This document shows positions 54,657-64,000 of a stretch of 64,000 bases of DNA, piece by piece. The position numbers and the translations under genes were made by a program. The notes beneath the pieces are model-generated. The model was given only the letters and a program-made list of their open reading frames with translations, did not search any database and was not told where the DNA came from. The stretch's first letter is position 1, and the number at the start of each line of letters is the position of its first letter. This DNA is from Mycobacterium sp. ITM-2016-00318. GTDB taxonomy: Bacteria; Actinomycetota; Actinomycetes; Mycobacteriales; Mycobacteriaceae. Location: the NCBI RefSeq assembly GCF_002968285.2, contig NZ_CP134400.1:4278001-4342000 (forward strand), given 5' to 3'.

Positions 54657-54690
54657 GATGGCCGCCCCGCCCGAAGGCAGAGCGGCCATC
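54657..54690. terminator. hairpin downstream of mfd
   Basis: GATGGCCGC pairs with GCGGCCATC (9-bp perfect stem, 16-nt loop) about 70 bp beyond the mfd stop on the minus strand and upstream of mazG. No T-tract, so only a moderate terminator candidate. Confidence 0.45.
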
Positions 54691-54758
54691 GTGCCACATT
54701 TCACCGCTGGCGACCCCGGCAGTATGAGAAGAGCCCTGAGCCCCGCTGTGTCTGTCGA

Positions 54759-57700
54759 TCAAACAGGTGAAACCGAGTTGGCGGTGATGTCGACGCTGCC
54801 CTGCGGTTTTCCGTTCAGGGCCAGAATCAGGTCGGCGACCATCTGCACCAACTCGAGATCACGGATGCGCGGTGCGCCGACACCGCTACCCGACCGCGGA
54901 ATCGGCACCTGCACCGTCGACGTCGTCGCGCGGTAACCGGCACTTGGATGCATCCGCTTCAGCCGCAGCTGCCCCGAGTCCAGCAGCGTCATCGGCGACA
55001 CCCGCAGCGTCGACGCCGACGGCGCACTGATCTCGGTGATGCCGTATTCACGGGCCAACAGCCGCAACCGCGCGATCGATACGAGCAGCTGCGCGGGTTC
55101 CGGCAGGGGGCCATACCTGTCGACGAGTTCGTCCACCACCGCGCCGACACCGTCCTGGTCGGCGGCCGACGCCAGGCGCCGGTAGCCCTCGAGCCGCAGC
55201 CGATCGCTGGCGATGTAGTCGGGCGGCAGATGCGCGTCGACGGGCAGGTCGATGCGCACATCCTTCGGTTCCGGCGCGGCGGCAACGGTTTTGCCGTCGG
55301 CAGCGGCTCGATACGCTTCGACTGCCTCACCGACCAGTCGCACGTACAGGTCGAACCCGACACCCGCGACATGGCCGGACTGCTCGACGCCGAGCACGTT
55401 TCCCGCGCCGCGAATCTCCAAGTCCTTCATGGCGACTGCCATGCCCGCGCCGAGCTCGTTGTTCTGCGCGATCGTCGCCAGCCGGTCATACGCCGTCTCC
55501 GTCAACGGAACCTCGGGCGGATACATGAAGTAGGCGTAGCCGCGCTCACGTGAACGCCCCACACGGCCCCGCAGCTGGTGCAACTGCGACAGGCCGAACG
55601 TGTCGGCGCGCTCGACGATCAACGTGTTGGCGTTGGAGATGTCCAGCCCGGTCTCCACGATCGTCGTACAGACCAGCACGTCGTACTCGCGGTTCCAGAA
55701 CCCCTCGACGGTGCGTTCCAGCTGTTCCTCGGGCATCTGCCCATGTGCGACGACGACGCGCGCCTCCGGCACCAGCGCAGCCACCTTCGCGGCCGCCTGG
55801 TCGATCGAGCGCACCCGGTTGTGGATGTAGAACGCCTGCCCGTCGCGCAGTAACTCGCGGCGCAGCGCGGCGGCGATCTGCTTGTCGTCGTGCTGGCCGA
55901 CGTACGTCAGCACCGGATAGCGCTCCTCCGGCGGCGTGAGGATTGTCGACATCTCGCGGATCCCGGCCAGGCTCATCTCGAGTGTGCGCGGGATAGGGGT
56001 GGCACTCATCGTCAGCACGTCGACGTGGGTGCGCATCGACTTGATGTGCTCTTTGTTCTCCACGCCGAAGCGCTGCTCCTCGTCGACGACGACGAGGCCG
56101 AGGTCCTTCCAGGTCACCCCGGTCTGCAACAGCCGGTGCGTGCCGATGACGATGTCGACCGAGCCGTCCTTCATGCCGTCGAGCACTGCGCGCGACTCGG
56201 CGGGGCCGGTGAACCGCGACAACCCCTTCACGGTGACCGGGAAGCCGGCCATCCGCTCGGCGAACGTCTGCAGGTGCTGATCGGCGAGCAACGTCGTCGG
56301 CACCAGGACCGCGACCTGCTTACCGTCCTGGACAGCCTTGAACGCCGCCCGCACCGCGATCTCGGTTTTGCCGTAGCCGACGTCGCCGCAGATCACCCGG
56401 TCCATCGGGATCGGCTTCTCCATGTCGCGCTTGACCTCGGTGATGGCGGTCAGCTGGTCCATGGTCTCGGTGAAGCCGAACGCGTCCTCCATCTCGGCCT
56501 GCCACGGCGTGTCGGGGCCGAACGCATGGCCCGGCGACGCCTGCCGCTTGGCGTACAGCGACACGAGCTCGCTGGCGATCTCACGGACCGCCCGCCGAGC
56601 CTTGGTCTTGGTGTTCGCCCAGTCGCTGCCGCCCAGCCGGCTCAGGGTGGGCGACTCGCCGCCGACATACCGCGAGAGCTGATCGAGTGAGTCCATCGGC
56701 ACGAACAACTTGTCCGATCCGCCACCGCGCTTGCTCGATGCATACTCCAGCACCAGGTACTCGCGCCGCGCGCCGCCGACGGTGCGCTCCACCATCTCGA
56801 CGAAGCGGCCGATGCCGTGCTGGTCGTGCACGACGAGGTCACCCGCGGTCAGGGCCAGCGGGTCGACGACATTGCGGCGCTTGGCCGCCAACCGCTTGCC
56901 GCCGGGGGCGCTCACCCGGTTGCCGGTCAGGTCGGTCTCGGTGACGACGACGAGGTTCGCCCCCGTCAGCACGACGCCGTCGTGCAGCGGGCCCTTGAGC
57001 ACGCCGACGACGCCCGGTTTCGGCGTCTCACCCGACTCGAGCATCGCCGCGGGCGTGTCCGCATCCGCCAACTGCTCGCAGACGCGGTGCGCGGTGCCGG
57101 TGCCTGGTGTGACGATGGCGGCGGTTCCACCCGTCGCGACATGGGCCCGCAACATCGCGAAGATCTCGTCGACGCCCGACTGCTGTCCGCGGGCCGACGG
57201 CGACGAGCGAATGTCCAACTCGATCGCGTCCTCGGAGCCGAGTTGGCTGAGCGTCCACCACGGATGGCCGCCATCGCGGGCACCCGCGGCCACGCCGTCG
57301 AGGTCCAGATAGCCCGATGCGCCGAGCGCCTCGATGTCGATGGGCGCGTCGCCGCCGACCGCCGCCGTCGACCAGGACGCCTCCAGGAACTCACGACCCG
57401 TCTTGATCAGGTCGGCCGCACGGGTGCGGATCTTCTCCGGATCGCAGATCAGCAGCGGTGTCTCCGCGGGCAGATGATCGCTGAGCAGCGAAAGCTCGGT
57501 GGGCCGCAGCAGCGGCAGCAGGGCCTCCATACCGTCGACGGGAATGCCCTCGCCGAGCTTGGCCAGCATGTCGGGCACGCTGCCGGGCACCTCGTTGCCG
57601 GTGCGCGGGTGCTCGGCGGCCAGCTCGAACGCGCGGATCCGGACGTCGTCGGTCAGCAGCAGCTCGCGGCACGGCACCGCGATCATGACGTCGACGTCGA

Positions 57701-58394
57701 TGTCCGGTATCGAGCGCTGGTCGGCGACCGAGAACATCCGCATCTCGGAGATCTCGTCGCCCCAGAACTCGATGCGCACCGGGTGCTCGGCGGTGGGCGG
57801 GAAGACGTCGAGGATGCCGCCGCGGACCGCGAACTCTCCTCGCTTGCCGACCATGTCGACGCGCGTGTAGGCCAGCTCGACCAGCCGGTGGATGACGGCA
57901 TCGAAGTCGGCCTCGCCGCCCAGCGCCAGGGTGACCGGTTCGATCTCCGCCAGGTCTGGCGCCATCGGCTGCACCAGCGACCGCACCGTGGTGACAACCA
58001 CGCGCAGCGGGGGACCCAGCCGCTCGTCGTCGGGTCGGGCCAGCCGCCGCAGCACCATCATCCGCGCGCCGACGGTGTCCACACCCGGCGACAGCCGTTC
58101 GTGCGGAAGCGTTTCCCACGACGGGAACAGCGCTGCCGAGTCGCCGAAGACGCCGTGCAGCTCGGCGGTCAGGTCGTCGGCCTCGCGGCCGGTCGCGGTG
58201 ACCACCAGCAGCGGCCCGGCCTGGACGAGCGCGCAGGCGGCGAACAGCCTCGCGCTGGCCGGGCCGACGAGCGCGAGGTCGGCGGGTCGATCGGCGGCAC
58301 GGCCGATGACGTCTTGCAGACAGGGGTCGCGGAGCGCCAGGTCGACGAGGCCGGCGATCGGGGTCTCGACACGAATGGTCCCCGATGCGGTCAT
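54759..58394 (-). CDS. mfd: transcription-repair coupling factor Mfd
   Basis: A 1211-residue SF2 translocase that removes stalled RNA polymerase and recruits UvrA. Domains in order: UvrB-homology N-terminus ([35 protein letters not shown]), and an RNA-polymerase-interacting CarD-like domain near residue 500 ([35 protein letters not shown]). These are followed by translocase motifs [41 protein letters not shown], and [20 protein letters not shown], and a C-terminal TRCF domain. The length is normal. Start ATG 58394. Between mazG and a TetR gene, as in M. tuberculosis (Rv1020). Confidence 0.95.
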   Translation of the reverse strand: MTASGTIRVETPIAGLVDLALRDPCLQDVIGRAADRPADLALVGPASARLFAACALVQAGPLLVVTATGREADDLTAELHGVFGDSAALFPSWETLPHERLSPGVDTVGARMMVLRRLARPDDERLGPPLRVVVTTVRSLVQPMAPDLAEIEPVTLALGGEADFDAVIHRLVELAYTRVDMVGKRGEFAVRGGILDVFPPTAEHPVRIEFWGDEISEMRMFSVADQRSIPDIDVDVMIAVPCRELLLTDDVRIRAFELAAEHPRTGNEVPGSVPDMLAKLGEGIPVDGMEALLPLLRPTELSLLSDHLPAETPLLICDPEKIRTRAADLIKTGREFLEASWSTAAVGGDAPIDIEALGASGYLDLDGVAAGARDGGHPWWTLSQLGSEDAIELDIRSSPSARGQQSGVDEIFAMLRAHVATGGTAAIVTPGTGTAHRVCEQLADADTPAAMLESGETPKPGVVGVLKGPLHDGVVLTGANLVVVTETDLTGNRVSAPGGKRLAAKRRNVVDPLALTAGDLVVHDQHGIGRFVEMVERTVGGARREYLVLEYASSKRGGGSDKLFVPMDSLDQLSRYVGGESPTLSRLGGSDWANTKTKARRAVREIASELVSLYAKRQASPGHAFGPDTPWQAEMEDAFGFTETMDQLTAITEVKRDMEKPIPMDRVICGDVGYGKTEIAVRAAFKAVQDGKQVAVLVPTTLLADQHLQTFAERMAGFPVTVKGLSRFTGPAESRAVLDGMKDGSVDIVIGTHRLLQTGVTWKDLGLVVVDEEQRFGVENKEHIKSMRTHVDVLTMSATPIPRTLEMSLAGIREMSTILTPPEERYPVLTYVGQHDDKQIAAALRRELLRDGQAFYIHNRVRSIDQAAAKVAALVPEARVVVAHGQMPEEQLERTVEGFWNREYDVLVCTTIVETGLDISNANTLIVERADTFGLSQLHQLRGRVGRSRERGYAYFMYPPEVPLTETAYDRLATIAQNNELGAGMAVAMKDLEIRGAGNVLGVEQSGHVAGVGFDLYVRLVGEAVEAYRAAADGKTVAAAPEPKDVRIDLPVDAHLPPDYIASDRLRLEGYRRLASAADQDGVGAVVDELVDRYGPLPEPAQLLVSIARLRLLAREYGITEISAPSASTLRVSPMTLLDSGQLRLKRMHPSAGYRATTSTVQVPIPRSGSGVGAPRIRDLELVQMVADLILALNGKPQGSVDITANSVSPV

Positions 58395-58468
58395 GATGAT
58401 GCCATCGTAGTTACTTGCGAATTGGGCGCGCTCACGTGCGCTGAGCGTCGATTACCGCGCCGAAATCG

Positions 58469-59113
58469 CTACTCGTCGAGCAGCTGCGGATCGTCCTCGA
58501 GATGCATCAGCCCGTTCCAGCACAGGTTCACCAGATGCGCTGCGACCACTTCCTTCTTCGGCTCGCGCACATCGAGCCACCACTGCGCCGTCATCGACAC
58601 CGAACCGACCAACGCCTGGGCGTACAGCGGCGCCATGTCGGGGTCGAGGCCGCGCCGCTCGAAGTCCCCGGCGAGGATCGACGACACCTGGTTGACGGCC
58701 TCGTTGAGAAGCGTCGAATACGTGCCCGACGTGATGGCCGCAGGCGAGTCGCGGATCAGGATGCGAAAGCCGTCGGTGCGCTCGTCGACGTAGGTCAGCA
58801 GCGCCAGCGCCACCCGCTCGATGCGCAGCCGGGACCGGTTGTTGGTGGTCCTCGTCAACGACGACGTGATGCCGTCGAGCAACGCGGACATCTCGCGGTC
58901 GACGACGACGGCGTAGAGGCCCTCTTTGCCACCGAAATGCTCGTAGACGACGGGCTTGGAGACGTTCGCCCGCTGAGCGATCTCCTCGATCGAGGTGCCC
59001 TCGTACCCGCGCTGCGCGAACAACGTCCGCGCGACGTCGATGAGCTGGTGACGCCGCTCGGCACCGGTCATCCGGGCGCGGGGTGCACGCAGTTCCTTGT
59101 CGGGTAATGCCAC
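58469..59113 (-). CDS. TetR-family regulator, Rv1019-like
   Basis: A 214-residue repressor. The N-terminal helix-turn-helix reads RRHQLIDVARTLFAQRGYEG, then TSIEEIAQRANVSKPVVYEHF, followed by GGKEGLYAVVVDREMSALLD. The remaining helical domain (GFRILIRDSPAAITSGTYSTL) should bind a ligand or dimerise. It matches the conserved Rv1019 gene between mfd and glmU. The GTG at 59113 (MALPDKELRAPRARM) is the conserved start; the ORF extension upstream is antisense to glmU and crosses a tRNA. It is divergent from tRNA-Gln and glmU. Target genes are not evident; neighbours mfd or glmU are possible. Confidence 0.88.
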   Translation of the reverse strand: MALPDKELRAPRARMTGAERRHQLIDVARTLFAQRGYEGTSIEEIAQRANVSKPVVYEHFGGKEGLYAVVVDREMSALLDGITSSLTRTTNNRSRLRIERVALALLTYVDERTDGFRILIRDSPAAITSGTYSTLLNEAVNQVSSILAGDFERRGLDPDMAPLYAQALVGSVSMTAQWWLDVREPKKEVVAAHLVNLCWNGLMHLEDDPQLLDE

Positions 59114-59157
59114 ACCGGTCAGCCTAGTTGCTTGGACTACCATCACGGGTTGATCAG

Positions 59158-59229
59158 TCCGTCGTGGTGTAATCGGCAGCACCTCTGATTTTGGTTCAGA
59201 TAGTTCAGGTTCGAGTCCTGGCGACGGAG
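59158..59229 (+). tRNA. tRNA-Gln (anticodon UUG)
   Basis: 72 nt. Acceptor TCCGTCG/CGACGGA (7 bp), anticodon stem TCTGA/TCAGA enclosing TTTTGGT (anticodon TTG), T-arm CAGG-TTCGAGT-CCTG, discriminator G. Located 19 bp upstream of glmU, as in other mycobacteria, and possibly co-transcribed with it. Confidence 0.92.
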
Positions 59230-59248
59230 CGTCTGCAAGGGTGAAGAG

Positions 59249-60727
59249 ATGACCGAGCACGGCCAATCCGCAATCCTGGTGATGGCCGCCGGTGCGGGCA
59301 CACGAATGCGTTCCGACATCCCGAAGGTGCTGCACACGCTGGCGGGCCGCAGCATGCTCTCGCACGTCATGCACTCGGTGGCCAAGGTCGCCCCCCAACA
59401 CCTCGTCGTCGTCCTCGGCCACGAGCGTGAACGCATCACCCCGGCCGTCACCGAACTGGCCGAGACCCTGGGCCGCACCATCGACATCGCCGTACAGGAA
59501 CAGCAGCACGGCACCGGCCACGCTGTCGCCTGCGGGCTGACCGCCCTGCCCGGCGACTTCGCGGGCACCGTCGTGGTGACCTCCGGCGACGTTCCGCTGA
59601 TGGACGCCGACACCCTGGCCGACCTGATCGTCACCCACAGCGCCGAAACCGCCGCGGCGACGGTGGTGACGACGACGGTCCCAGATCCGACGGGCTACGG
59701 CCGGATTCTGCGCACGCAGGATCGCGAGGTCATCGGCATCGTCGAGGAAGCCGACGCCACCCGTTCGCAGAAGGCGATCGACGAGGTGAACGCAGGCGTG
59801 TACGCCTTCGACATCGAAGTGCTGCGTTCGGCGCTCGACCGGCTGCAACCCCACAACGCCCAGCAGGAGCTGTACCTGACCGACGTGATCTCGATCATCC
59901 GGCAGGACGGCCGGATCGTGCGCGCCAAGCACATCGACGACGCCGCCCTTGTCGCGGGAGTCAACGACCGCGTGCAGCTGTCCGAGTTGGCCGCCGAACT
60001 CAACCGACGCATCATCGCCACCCACCAGCGGGCAGGCGTCACGGTCGTCGACCCGGCCAGCACGTGGATCGACGTCGACGTGAGCGTCGGCCGCGACACC
60101 GTCATCCAGCCGGGCACCCAGCTGCAGGGCGCCACCCGTATCGGCGGCCGCTGCGAGATCGGCCCGGACACCACCCTGACCGATGTCACCGTCGGCGAGG
60201 GCGCGACGGTGGTCCGCACTCACGGTTCGGCTTCGGCGATCGGCGACGGCGCCACCGTCGGCCCGTTCACCTATCTGCGCCCCGGCACCACGCTCGGCGA
60301 CGTCGGCAAGCTCGGCGCCTTCGTGGAGACGAAGAACGCCACGCTCGGCACCGGCACCAAGGTGCCGCATCTGACCTACGTCGGCGACGCCGACATCGGG
60401 GAGCACAGCAATATCGGCGCGTCGAGCGTCTTCGTCAACTACGACGGCGAGACCAAACGCCGCACCACGATCGGGTCGCACGTACGCACCGGCTCCGACA
60501 CGATGTTCGTCGCGCCGGTGACCGTCGGCGACGGCGCGTACACAGGAGCGGGCACAGTGGTCCGCGACGACGTGCCCCCGGGTGCGCTGGCCGTCTCGGC
60601 GGGCCCGCAGCGCAATATCGAGGGCTGGGTGGAGCGCAAGCGTCCAAACTCCTCCGCCGCGGAGGCCGCCAGGCGAGCCCGTGAATCCAGCGAAGGCGCC
60701 GAACCCGGGGACGATCAGACGACGTGA
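59249..60727 (+). CDS. glmU: bifunctional GlmU (GlcN-1-P acetyltransferase / GlcNAc-1-P uridyltransferase)
   Basis: A 492-residue two-domain enzyme making UDP-GlcNAc, the precursor of peptidoglycan and the arabinogalactan linker. The N-terminal uridyltransferase has [34 protein letters not shown] and [14 protein letters not shown]. From about residue 260 a left-handed beta-helix of hexapeptide repeats ([31 protein letters not shown]) forms the acetyltransferase, with [14 protein letters not shown] for substrate binding. A short charged C-terminal tail ([14 protein letters not shown]) is usual in mycobacteria. ATG 59249 follows tRNA-Gln closely. The prs gene lies 101 bp downstream. Confidence 0.95.
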   Translation: MTEHGQSAILVMAAGAGTRMRSDIPKVLHTLAGRSMLSHVMHSVAKVAPQHLVVVLGHERERITPAVTELAETLGRTIDIAVQEQQHGTGHAVACGLTALPGDFAGTVVVTSGDVPLMDADTLADLIVTHSAETAAATVVTTTVPDPTGYGRILRTQDREVIGIVEEADATRSQKAIDEVNAGVYAFDIEVLRSALDRLQPHNAQQELYLTDVISIIRQDGRIVRAKHIDDAALVAGVNDRVQLSELAAELNRRIIATHQRAGVTVVDPASTWIDVDVSVGRDTVIQPGTQLQGATRIGGRCEIGPDTTLTDVTVGEGATVVRTHGSASAIGDGATVGPFTYLRPGTTLGDVGKLGAFVETKNATLGTGTKVPHLTYVGDADIGEHSNIGASSVFVNYDGETKRRTTIGSHVRTGSDTMFVAPVTVGDGAYTGAGTVVRDDVPPGALAVSAGPQRNIEGWVERKRPNSSAAEAARRARESSEGAEPGDDQTT

Positions 60728-60828
60728 GCCGGTCGGTTTCCGTTTGTGTTCTGGCTACCCGGCCACGCACGTCCAGCCGTGAAACGTACGATAAGGCGAC
60801 ATCGATCCCCGACCGGCAAGGGCACACA

Positions 60829-61809
60829 GTGGGCACCGAGTGGACCGACAACCGCAAGAATTTGATGCTGTTCTCGGGTCGCGCGCACCCGGAACTGGCT
60901 GAACAGGTCGCCAAGGAACTCGACTCCCCGGTCACCCCGCAGACCTCCCGCGACTTCTCCAACGGCGAGATCTTCGTCAGGTTCGACGAATCGGTCCGCG
61001 GATGCGACGCGTTCGTCCTCCAGAGCCACCCTGCGCCGCTCAACAAGTGGCTGATGGAACAGCTGATCATGATCGATGCGCTCAAGCGCGGCAGCGCCAA
61101 GCGGATCACCGCGATATTGCCGTTCTATCCCTACGCGCGTCAGGACAAAAAGCACCGCGGCCGCGAGCCGATCTCCGCACGCCTGGTCGCCGACCTGCTC
61201 AAGACCGCAGGCGCCAACCGGATCCTCACCGTGGACCTGCACACCGACCAGATCCAGGGCTTCTTCGACGGACCGGTGGACCACATGCGGGCGCAGAACC
61301 TGCTCACCGGCTACATCGCTGCGAATTACCACGATCACGACATGGTCGTGGTGTCGCCGGACTCCGGCCGTGTGCGCGTCGCAGAGAAGTGGGCCGACGC
61401 GCTGGGCGGCGTACCGCTGGCCTTCATCCACAAGACCCGCGATCCGTTGGTGCCCAACCAGGTGGTGTCCAACCGCGTGGTCGGCGACGTGCGGGGCAAG
61501 ACCTGCATCCTCACCGACGACATGATCGATACCGGCGGCACGATCGCCGGGGCGGTGAAGCTGCTGCGCGAAGACGGCGCCAAGGACGTGGTCATCGCAG
61601 CGACGCACGGCGTGCTGTCCGATCCCGCCCCTCAACGGCTGGCCGACTGCGGCGCTCGCGAGGTGATCGTCACCAACACCCTGCCGATCGGCGAAGACAA
61701 GCAGTTCCCGCAGCTGACCGTGTTGTCCATCGCGCCGCTGCTGGCCGACACCATTCGCGCCGTATTCGAGAACGGTTCGGTGACAGGACTTTTCGACGGG
61801 TCTGCGTAA
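60829..61809 (+). CDS. prs: ribose-phosphate pyrophosphokinase
   Basis: A 326-residue PRPP synthase, transferring pyrophosphate from ATP to ribose-5-phosphate for nucleotides, His, Trp and, in mycobacteria, decaprenylphosphoryl-arabinose. Landmarks are the DFSNGEIFVRFDESVRG loop, FPYYARQDKK-type motif here as LPFYPYARQDKKHRGREPIS, VDLHTDQIQGFFDGPVDH, SPDSGRVRVAEKWAD, and the PRPP loop LTDDMIDTGGTIAGA. The GTG at 60829 gives exactly the size of the M. tuberculosis enzyme. arsC begins at the base after its stop codon. Confidence 0.94.
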   Translation: MGTEWTDNRKNLMLFSGRAHPELAEQVAKELDSPVTPQTSRDFSNGEIFVRFDESVRGCDAFVLQSHPAPLNKWLMEQLIMIDALKRGSAKRITAILPFYPYARQDKKHRGREPISARLVADLLKTAGANRILTVDLHTDQIQGFFDGPVDHMRAQNLLTGYIAANYHDHDMVVVSPDSGRVRVAEKWADALGGVPLAFIHKTRDPLVPNQVVSNRVVGDVRGKTCILTDDMIDTGGTIAGAVKLLREDGAKDVVIAATHGVLSDPAPQRLADCGAREVIVTNTLPIGEDKQFPQLTVLSIAPLLADTIRAVFENGSVTGLFDGSA

Positions 61810-62154
61810 GTGACTGAGTCCGTCATCTATCACAATCCCCGCTGCACGACGTCTCGCAAGGCGCTGGAGCTGTTGCGCGACAACGGGATCGAGCCGGAAG
61901 TGATCCAGTACCTGAAGTCGCCGCCATCGCGCGCCGAGCTGGTCAAGCTGATCGACGACGCGGGCATCGATGTGCGCACCGCGGTGCGCAAGCGTGAATC
62001 GCTCTACGCCGAGCTGAATCTCGACGACGCCGACGACGACGCGCTGCTCGACGCCATGGTCACCCATCCGATCCTGATCGAGCGACCGTTCGTCGTCACT
62101 CCACGAGGCACCCGGCTGGCCAGGCCGCTCGACTCCGTTCGCGAGATTCTGTGA
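61810..62154 (+). CDS. arsC: ArsC-family arsenate reductase (glutaredoxin type)
   Basis: A 114-residue thioredoxin-fold protein. The catalytic Cys is in IYHNPRCTTSRKALELL, and the three arginines of this class are suggested in RKRESLYAEL, IERPFVVTPRGTRLARP. It reduces arsenate with glutathione/glutaredoxin in proteobacteria; in mycobacteria the thiol partner would differ, and some members (YffB-like) are not arsenate reductases. It starts at GTG 61810 immediately after the prs stop, and its TGA overlaps the lpqT GTG, so it is embedded in the prs - lpqT operon. No arsB or arsR is nearby. Confidence 0.87.
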   Translation: MTESVIYHNPRCTTSRKALELLRDNGIEPEVIQYLKSPPSRAELVKLIDDAGIDVRTAVRKRESLYAELNLDDADDDALLDAMVTHPILIERPFVVTPRGTRLARPLDSVREIL

Positions 62155-62855
62155 CGCGTCACCGCGCACGCGAGGAGCGAAAAAGGCACCGCGCACGCGA
62201 GGAGCAGAAAAGTACCCGCATAGCGGCGATCTTCGCGTTGCTGTCCATCGCCGCCGCGGGCTGCGGCGCGCAGTCCGCCGACTACACCTCGGTGTTGACC
62301 ACCACCACGAGCGCCAAGCCGACCGAGACCGAGACGCCGGTCCCGATCGCGCAGTACCTGGAGAGCGCGGGGGTTATCGGAAAACCCGTCGCGGCTGACA
62401 AGCTGACCGACCTCGTCATCACCCTGCCGCGGCCTAAAGGCTGGGAGCCGTACAGCAATCCGCGGTTCGCACCGGGCACCCGCGTCATCGCCAAGGGCGA
62501 CACCTACCCCACCGCGATGTTAATGGTCTTCCAGCTGACCGGCGGGGACTTCGACGCGAAGAAGGCCATCGAACACGGCAACGCCGACGCCAAGCTGTCG
62601 CAGAACTTCAAGGAGCTCAACGCGTCGCTCGATGACTTCAAGGGCTTCCCGTCCTCGATGATCGAGGGCAGTTACGACCTCAACGGCAGGCGAATGCATT
62701 CCTACAACCGCGTCGTCCTGGCGACCGGAGGGCCGCCGGCCAAACTGCGCTATCTGGTGCAACTCACCGTGACCGGCTACGCCGAAAAGGCGCAGGCCGA
62801 TGCGCCCGACATCGAGTCGATCATCGGCGGGTTCAACGTCGCCCCCAAGAAGTAG
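62151..62855 (+). CDS. lpqT: LpqT-type lipoprotein with duplicated basic N-terminus
   Basis: A 234-residue lipoprotein of the LpqN/LpqT family. The lipobox is SIAAAGC near residue 38. The mature part has VPIAQYLESAGVIGKPVAADKLTDL, KGDTYPTAMLMVFQLTGGDFD and FPSSMIEGSYDLNGRRMHSYNR, as in M. tuberculosis Rv1016c. The family is surface-exposed and of uncertain function (LpqN binds periplasmic partners). The region before the signal core is unusual: HRAREERKR followed by HRAREEQKS, from a 27-bp tandem duplication. GTG 62151 overlaps the arsC stop (GTGA), and no start codon exists between the repeat and the hydrophobic core. Confidence 0.85.
   Translation: MTRHRAREERKRHRAREEQKSTRIAAIFALLSIAAAGCGAQSADYTSVLTTTTSAKPTETETPVPIAQYLESAGVIGKPVAADKLTDLVITLPRPKGWEPYSNPRFAPGTRVIAKGDTYPTAMLMVFQLTGGDFDAKKAIEHGNADAKLSQNFKELNASLDDFKGFPSSMIEGSYDLNGRRMHSYNRVVLATGGPPAKLRYLVQLTVTGYAEKAQADAPDIESIIGGFNVAPKK
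62160..62213. repeat. 27-bp tandem direct repeat in the lpqT leader
   Basis: Copy one at 62160-62186 and copy two at 62187-62213 share CACCGCGCACGCGAGGAGC exactly and then differ at a few bases (GAAAAAGG versus AGAAAAGT). Length is nine codons, so the reading frame is kept. A similar GCGCGAGGAGCCGACAAGG occurs at about 62863-62882 just after lpqT. Confidence 0.85.
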
Positions 62856-62905
62856 CCGGCGCCGCGCGAGGAGCCGACAAGGCGCAGCCGGTTAGGGTGG
62901 CCGTC

Positions 62906-63772
62906 ATGAGTGGATGGACTGCCGCCGACCTGCCCTCGTTCACCGGCCGCACCGTCGTCGTCACCGGCGCCAACAGCGGGCTCGGCGAAATCACCGCGCG
63001 CGAGCTGGCCCGGGTCGGGGCCAGGGTGATCCTCGCGGTGCGCAACACCGACAAGGGCGATGCGGCCGCTGCGGGCATGACGGGTGACGTCGAGGTGCGC
63101 AAGCTTGACCTGCAGGATCTCGCGTCGGTGCGCACCTTCGCCGACAGACTCGACGGCGTCGATGTGCTGGTCAATAACGCCGGAATCATGGCTGTGCCGT
63201 ATGCCACGACCGTCGACGGGTTCGAAAGCCAGATCGGCACGAACCACCTCGGCCACTTCGCGCTGACCAACCTTCTGCTGCCGAAGATCACCGACCGGGT
63301 GGTGACGGTGTCGTCGATGCTGCACCTGCTGGGTTACATCAGCCTGAAAGACCTCAACTGGAAGTCTCGGCCGTACCTGGCGTGGCCGGCCTACGGCCAG
63401 TCGAAGTTGGCCAACCTGATGTTCACCAGTGAGCTGCAGCGCCGGCTGACCGCGGCGGGCTCCAGCCTCAAGGCGCACGCGGTGCATCCCGGGTATTCGG
63501 CCACCAACCTGCAGGGTCACAGCGGCAATGCGATCGGCGAGCGGTTCGCGAAGGCGGGCAACCGCCTGGCCACCGACGCCGCATTCGGCGCGCGGCAGAC
63601 GCTCTATGCGGTGTCGGCGGACCTGCCGGGCGACACCTTCGTCGGCCCGCGGTTCGCAATGTGGGGCCCGAGTGGACCCGCGATGCGCAGTCCCCTGGCC
63701 CGCGACGCCACGAAGGCGGCCGCCCTGTGGGAGCTGTCCGAGCAGCTCACGGGCACCGAATTCGCACTGTGA
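62906..63772 (+). CDS. short-chain dehydrogenase/reductase (retinol-dehydrogenase-like)
   Basis: A 288-residue SDR. Cofactor motif VVTGANSGLG, LVNNAGIMAVPY, IGTNHLGHFALTNLLLP, catalytic Ser in VTVSSMLH, and YGQSK for Tyr/Lys. The C-terminus AVHPGYSATNLQGHSG is typical of the retinol dehydrogenase / protochlorophyllide-like branch common in mycobacteria. It probably oxidises or reduces a lipophilic alcohol or ketone with NADP. ATG 62906 has TTAGGG upstream; a GTG three codons earlier is less likely. It lies between lpqT and rplY, where M. tuberculosis has no such gene as I recall. Confidence 0.87.
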   Translation: MSGWTAADLPSFTGRTVVVTGANSGLGEITARELARVGARVILAVRNTDKGDAAAAGMTGDVEVRKLDLQDLASVRTFADRLDGVDVLVNNAGIMAVPYATTVDGFESQIGTNHLGHFALTNLLLPKITDRVVTVSSMLHLLGYISLKDLNWKSRPYLAWPAYGQSKLANLMFTSELQRRLTAAGSSLKAHAVHPGYSATNLQGHSGNAIGERFAKAGNRLATDAAFGARQTLYAVSADLPGDTFVGPRFAMWGPSGPAMRSPLARDATKAAALWELSEQLTGTEFAL

Positions 63773-63810
63773 GGCCCTGATCGGATAACCTGTGCGGGCG
63801 TCACGGCGAG

Positions 63811-63826
63811 GGTGGCACGTGCCACC
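63811..63826. other. 16-bp perfect palindrome upstream of rplY
   Basis: GGTGGCACGTGCCACC, located about 80 bp before the rplY start and framed by GGATAACC on the left and GTTATCG on the right, which are themselves complementary. It may be an operator or an RNA structure in the rplY leader; no known motif was matched. Confidence 0.5.
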
Positions 63827-63905
63827 GTTATCGACGGGATTCCGCAATACGTAGTTGCGACCCTGCCGCGGACGAGGACTGACCGGCACAAGAGGAGCAA
63901 CACGC

Positions 63906-64000
63906 ATGGCCAAGACTGCGGCTCGCAGCGAGAACAAACTGACGGCATCGGTACGCCAGGAGACCGGCAAGGGTGCATCGCGCCGCGCGCGCCGCGCCGG
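63906..64000 (+). CDS. rplY: 50S ribosomal protein L25/Ctc (5' part only)
   Basis: The first 31 codons lie in the window: MAKTAARSENKLTASVRQ, then ETGKGASRRARRAG, the conserved start of L25 of the general stress protein Ctc type. It binds 5S rRNA in the large subunit. GAGGAG lies just upstream of the ATG. The remainder runs off the right edge. Its position after prs and lpqT agrees with M. tuberculosis Rv1015c. Confidence 0.9.
   Translation, partial: MAKTAARSENKLTASVRQETGKGASRRARRA

Noticed and set aside
56817..58793. 658-codon plus-strand ORF opposite mfd and the TetR gene
   Set aside because: Arg/Gly/His-rich shadow frame; both overlapped genes have full conserved domain sets.
59114..60481. 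Long N-terminal extension of the TetR frame
   Set aside because: Would be antisense to glmU and cross tRNA-Gln; the conserved TetR start is at 59113.

Overview
The window is high-GC actinobacterial DNA, and almost every marker in it points to a Mycobacterium, most likely a rapid-growing Mycolicibacterium type. The markers are an antigen 85 mycolyltransferase, a PE-PPE-type esterase, a cutinase-like protein, an LdtA-like L,D-transpeptidase, lipoproteins of the LpqU and LpqT families, a DUF4193 zinc-ribbon protein, and a conserved housekeeping block with the M. tuberculosis gene order (eno, ftsB, DUF501, ppx, lpqU, mazG, mfd, TetR, tRNA-Gln, glmU, prs, lpqT, rplY). Family names come from reading the translated sequence. 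No database search was run.

Layout. 1-5.0 kb: lipid and acyl-CoA metabolism (partial DapB-fold oxidoreductase, Ltp1-like thiolase, FadD ligase, alpha/beta hydrolase). 5.2-11.4 kb: a small secreted protein, a DctA dicarboxylate transporter, and a divergent translationally coupled set of hydrolase, CitA/DcuS-type sensor kinase and response regulator, followed by a beta-propeller. 11.9-21.4 kb: cell-envelope and secreted proteins (PE-PPE esterase, MarP-like protease lipoprotein, Rv3594-like amidase, Ag85, SodC lipoprotein), an amidohydrolase remnant, DUF4193, and a Ddn-like F420 protein.

21.4-25.7 kb holds a compact four-gene membrane-lipid cluster: a CDP-alcohol phosphatidyltransferase with a heptad-repeat tail, a PlsC-like acyltransferase, a CdsA-like cytidylyltransferase, and a frameshifted ABC-2 exporter. 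It resembles E. coli ynbABC in composition and is the best candidate here for an undescribed pathway. 26.0-30.5 kb is a sugar or polyol operon (FucP-type MFS, orphan sugar-binding lipoprotein, ABM protein, mannitol dehydrogenase family) behind a strong Crp-like site. 30.5-35 kb has tRNA-like relics, an L,D-transpeptidase, a cutinase, tRNA(UAA) and two unknown proteins. 35-42 kb has an epoxide-hydrolase-like protein, RecQ, a desaturase-like flavoprotein, an SDR and PrpE. 42-46 kb has a CNNM/CorC pair (one frameshifted), a 34-residue cysteine-rich peptide and two DUF4383 proteins behind a SigF-type promoter.

46-64 kb is the conserved block, interrupted by efeO-efeB with an iron box and by a broken AbiEi/DUF559-type gene bracketed by a roughly 57-bp direct repeat. 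A third copy of that repeat lies near 33.9 kb. No CRISPR array, rRNA, intact transposase or integrase was seen. Several genes carry single-base frameshifts, nonsense codons or short duplications. Those in otherwise well-conserved genes should be checked against reads before being called pseudogenes.
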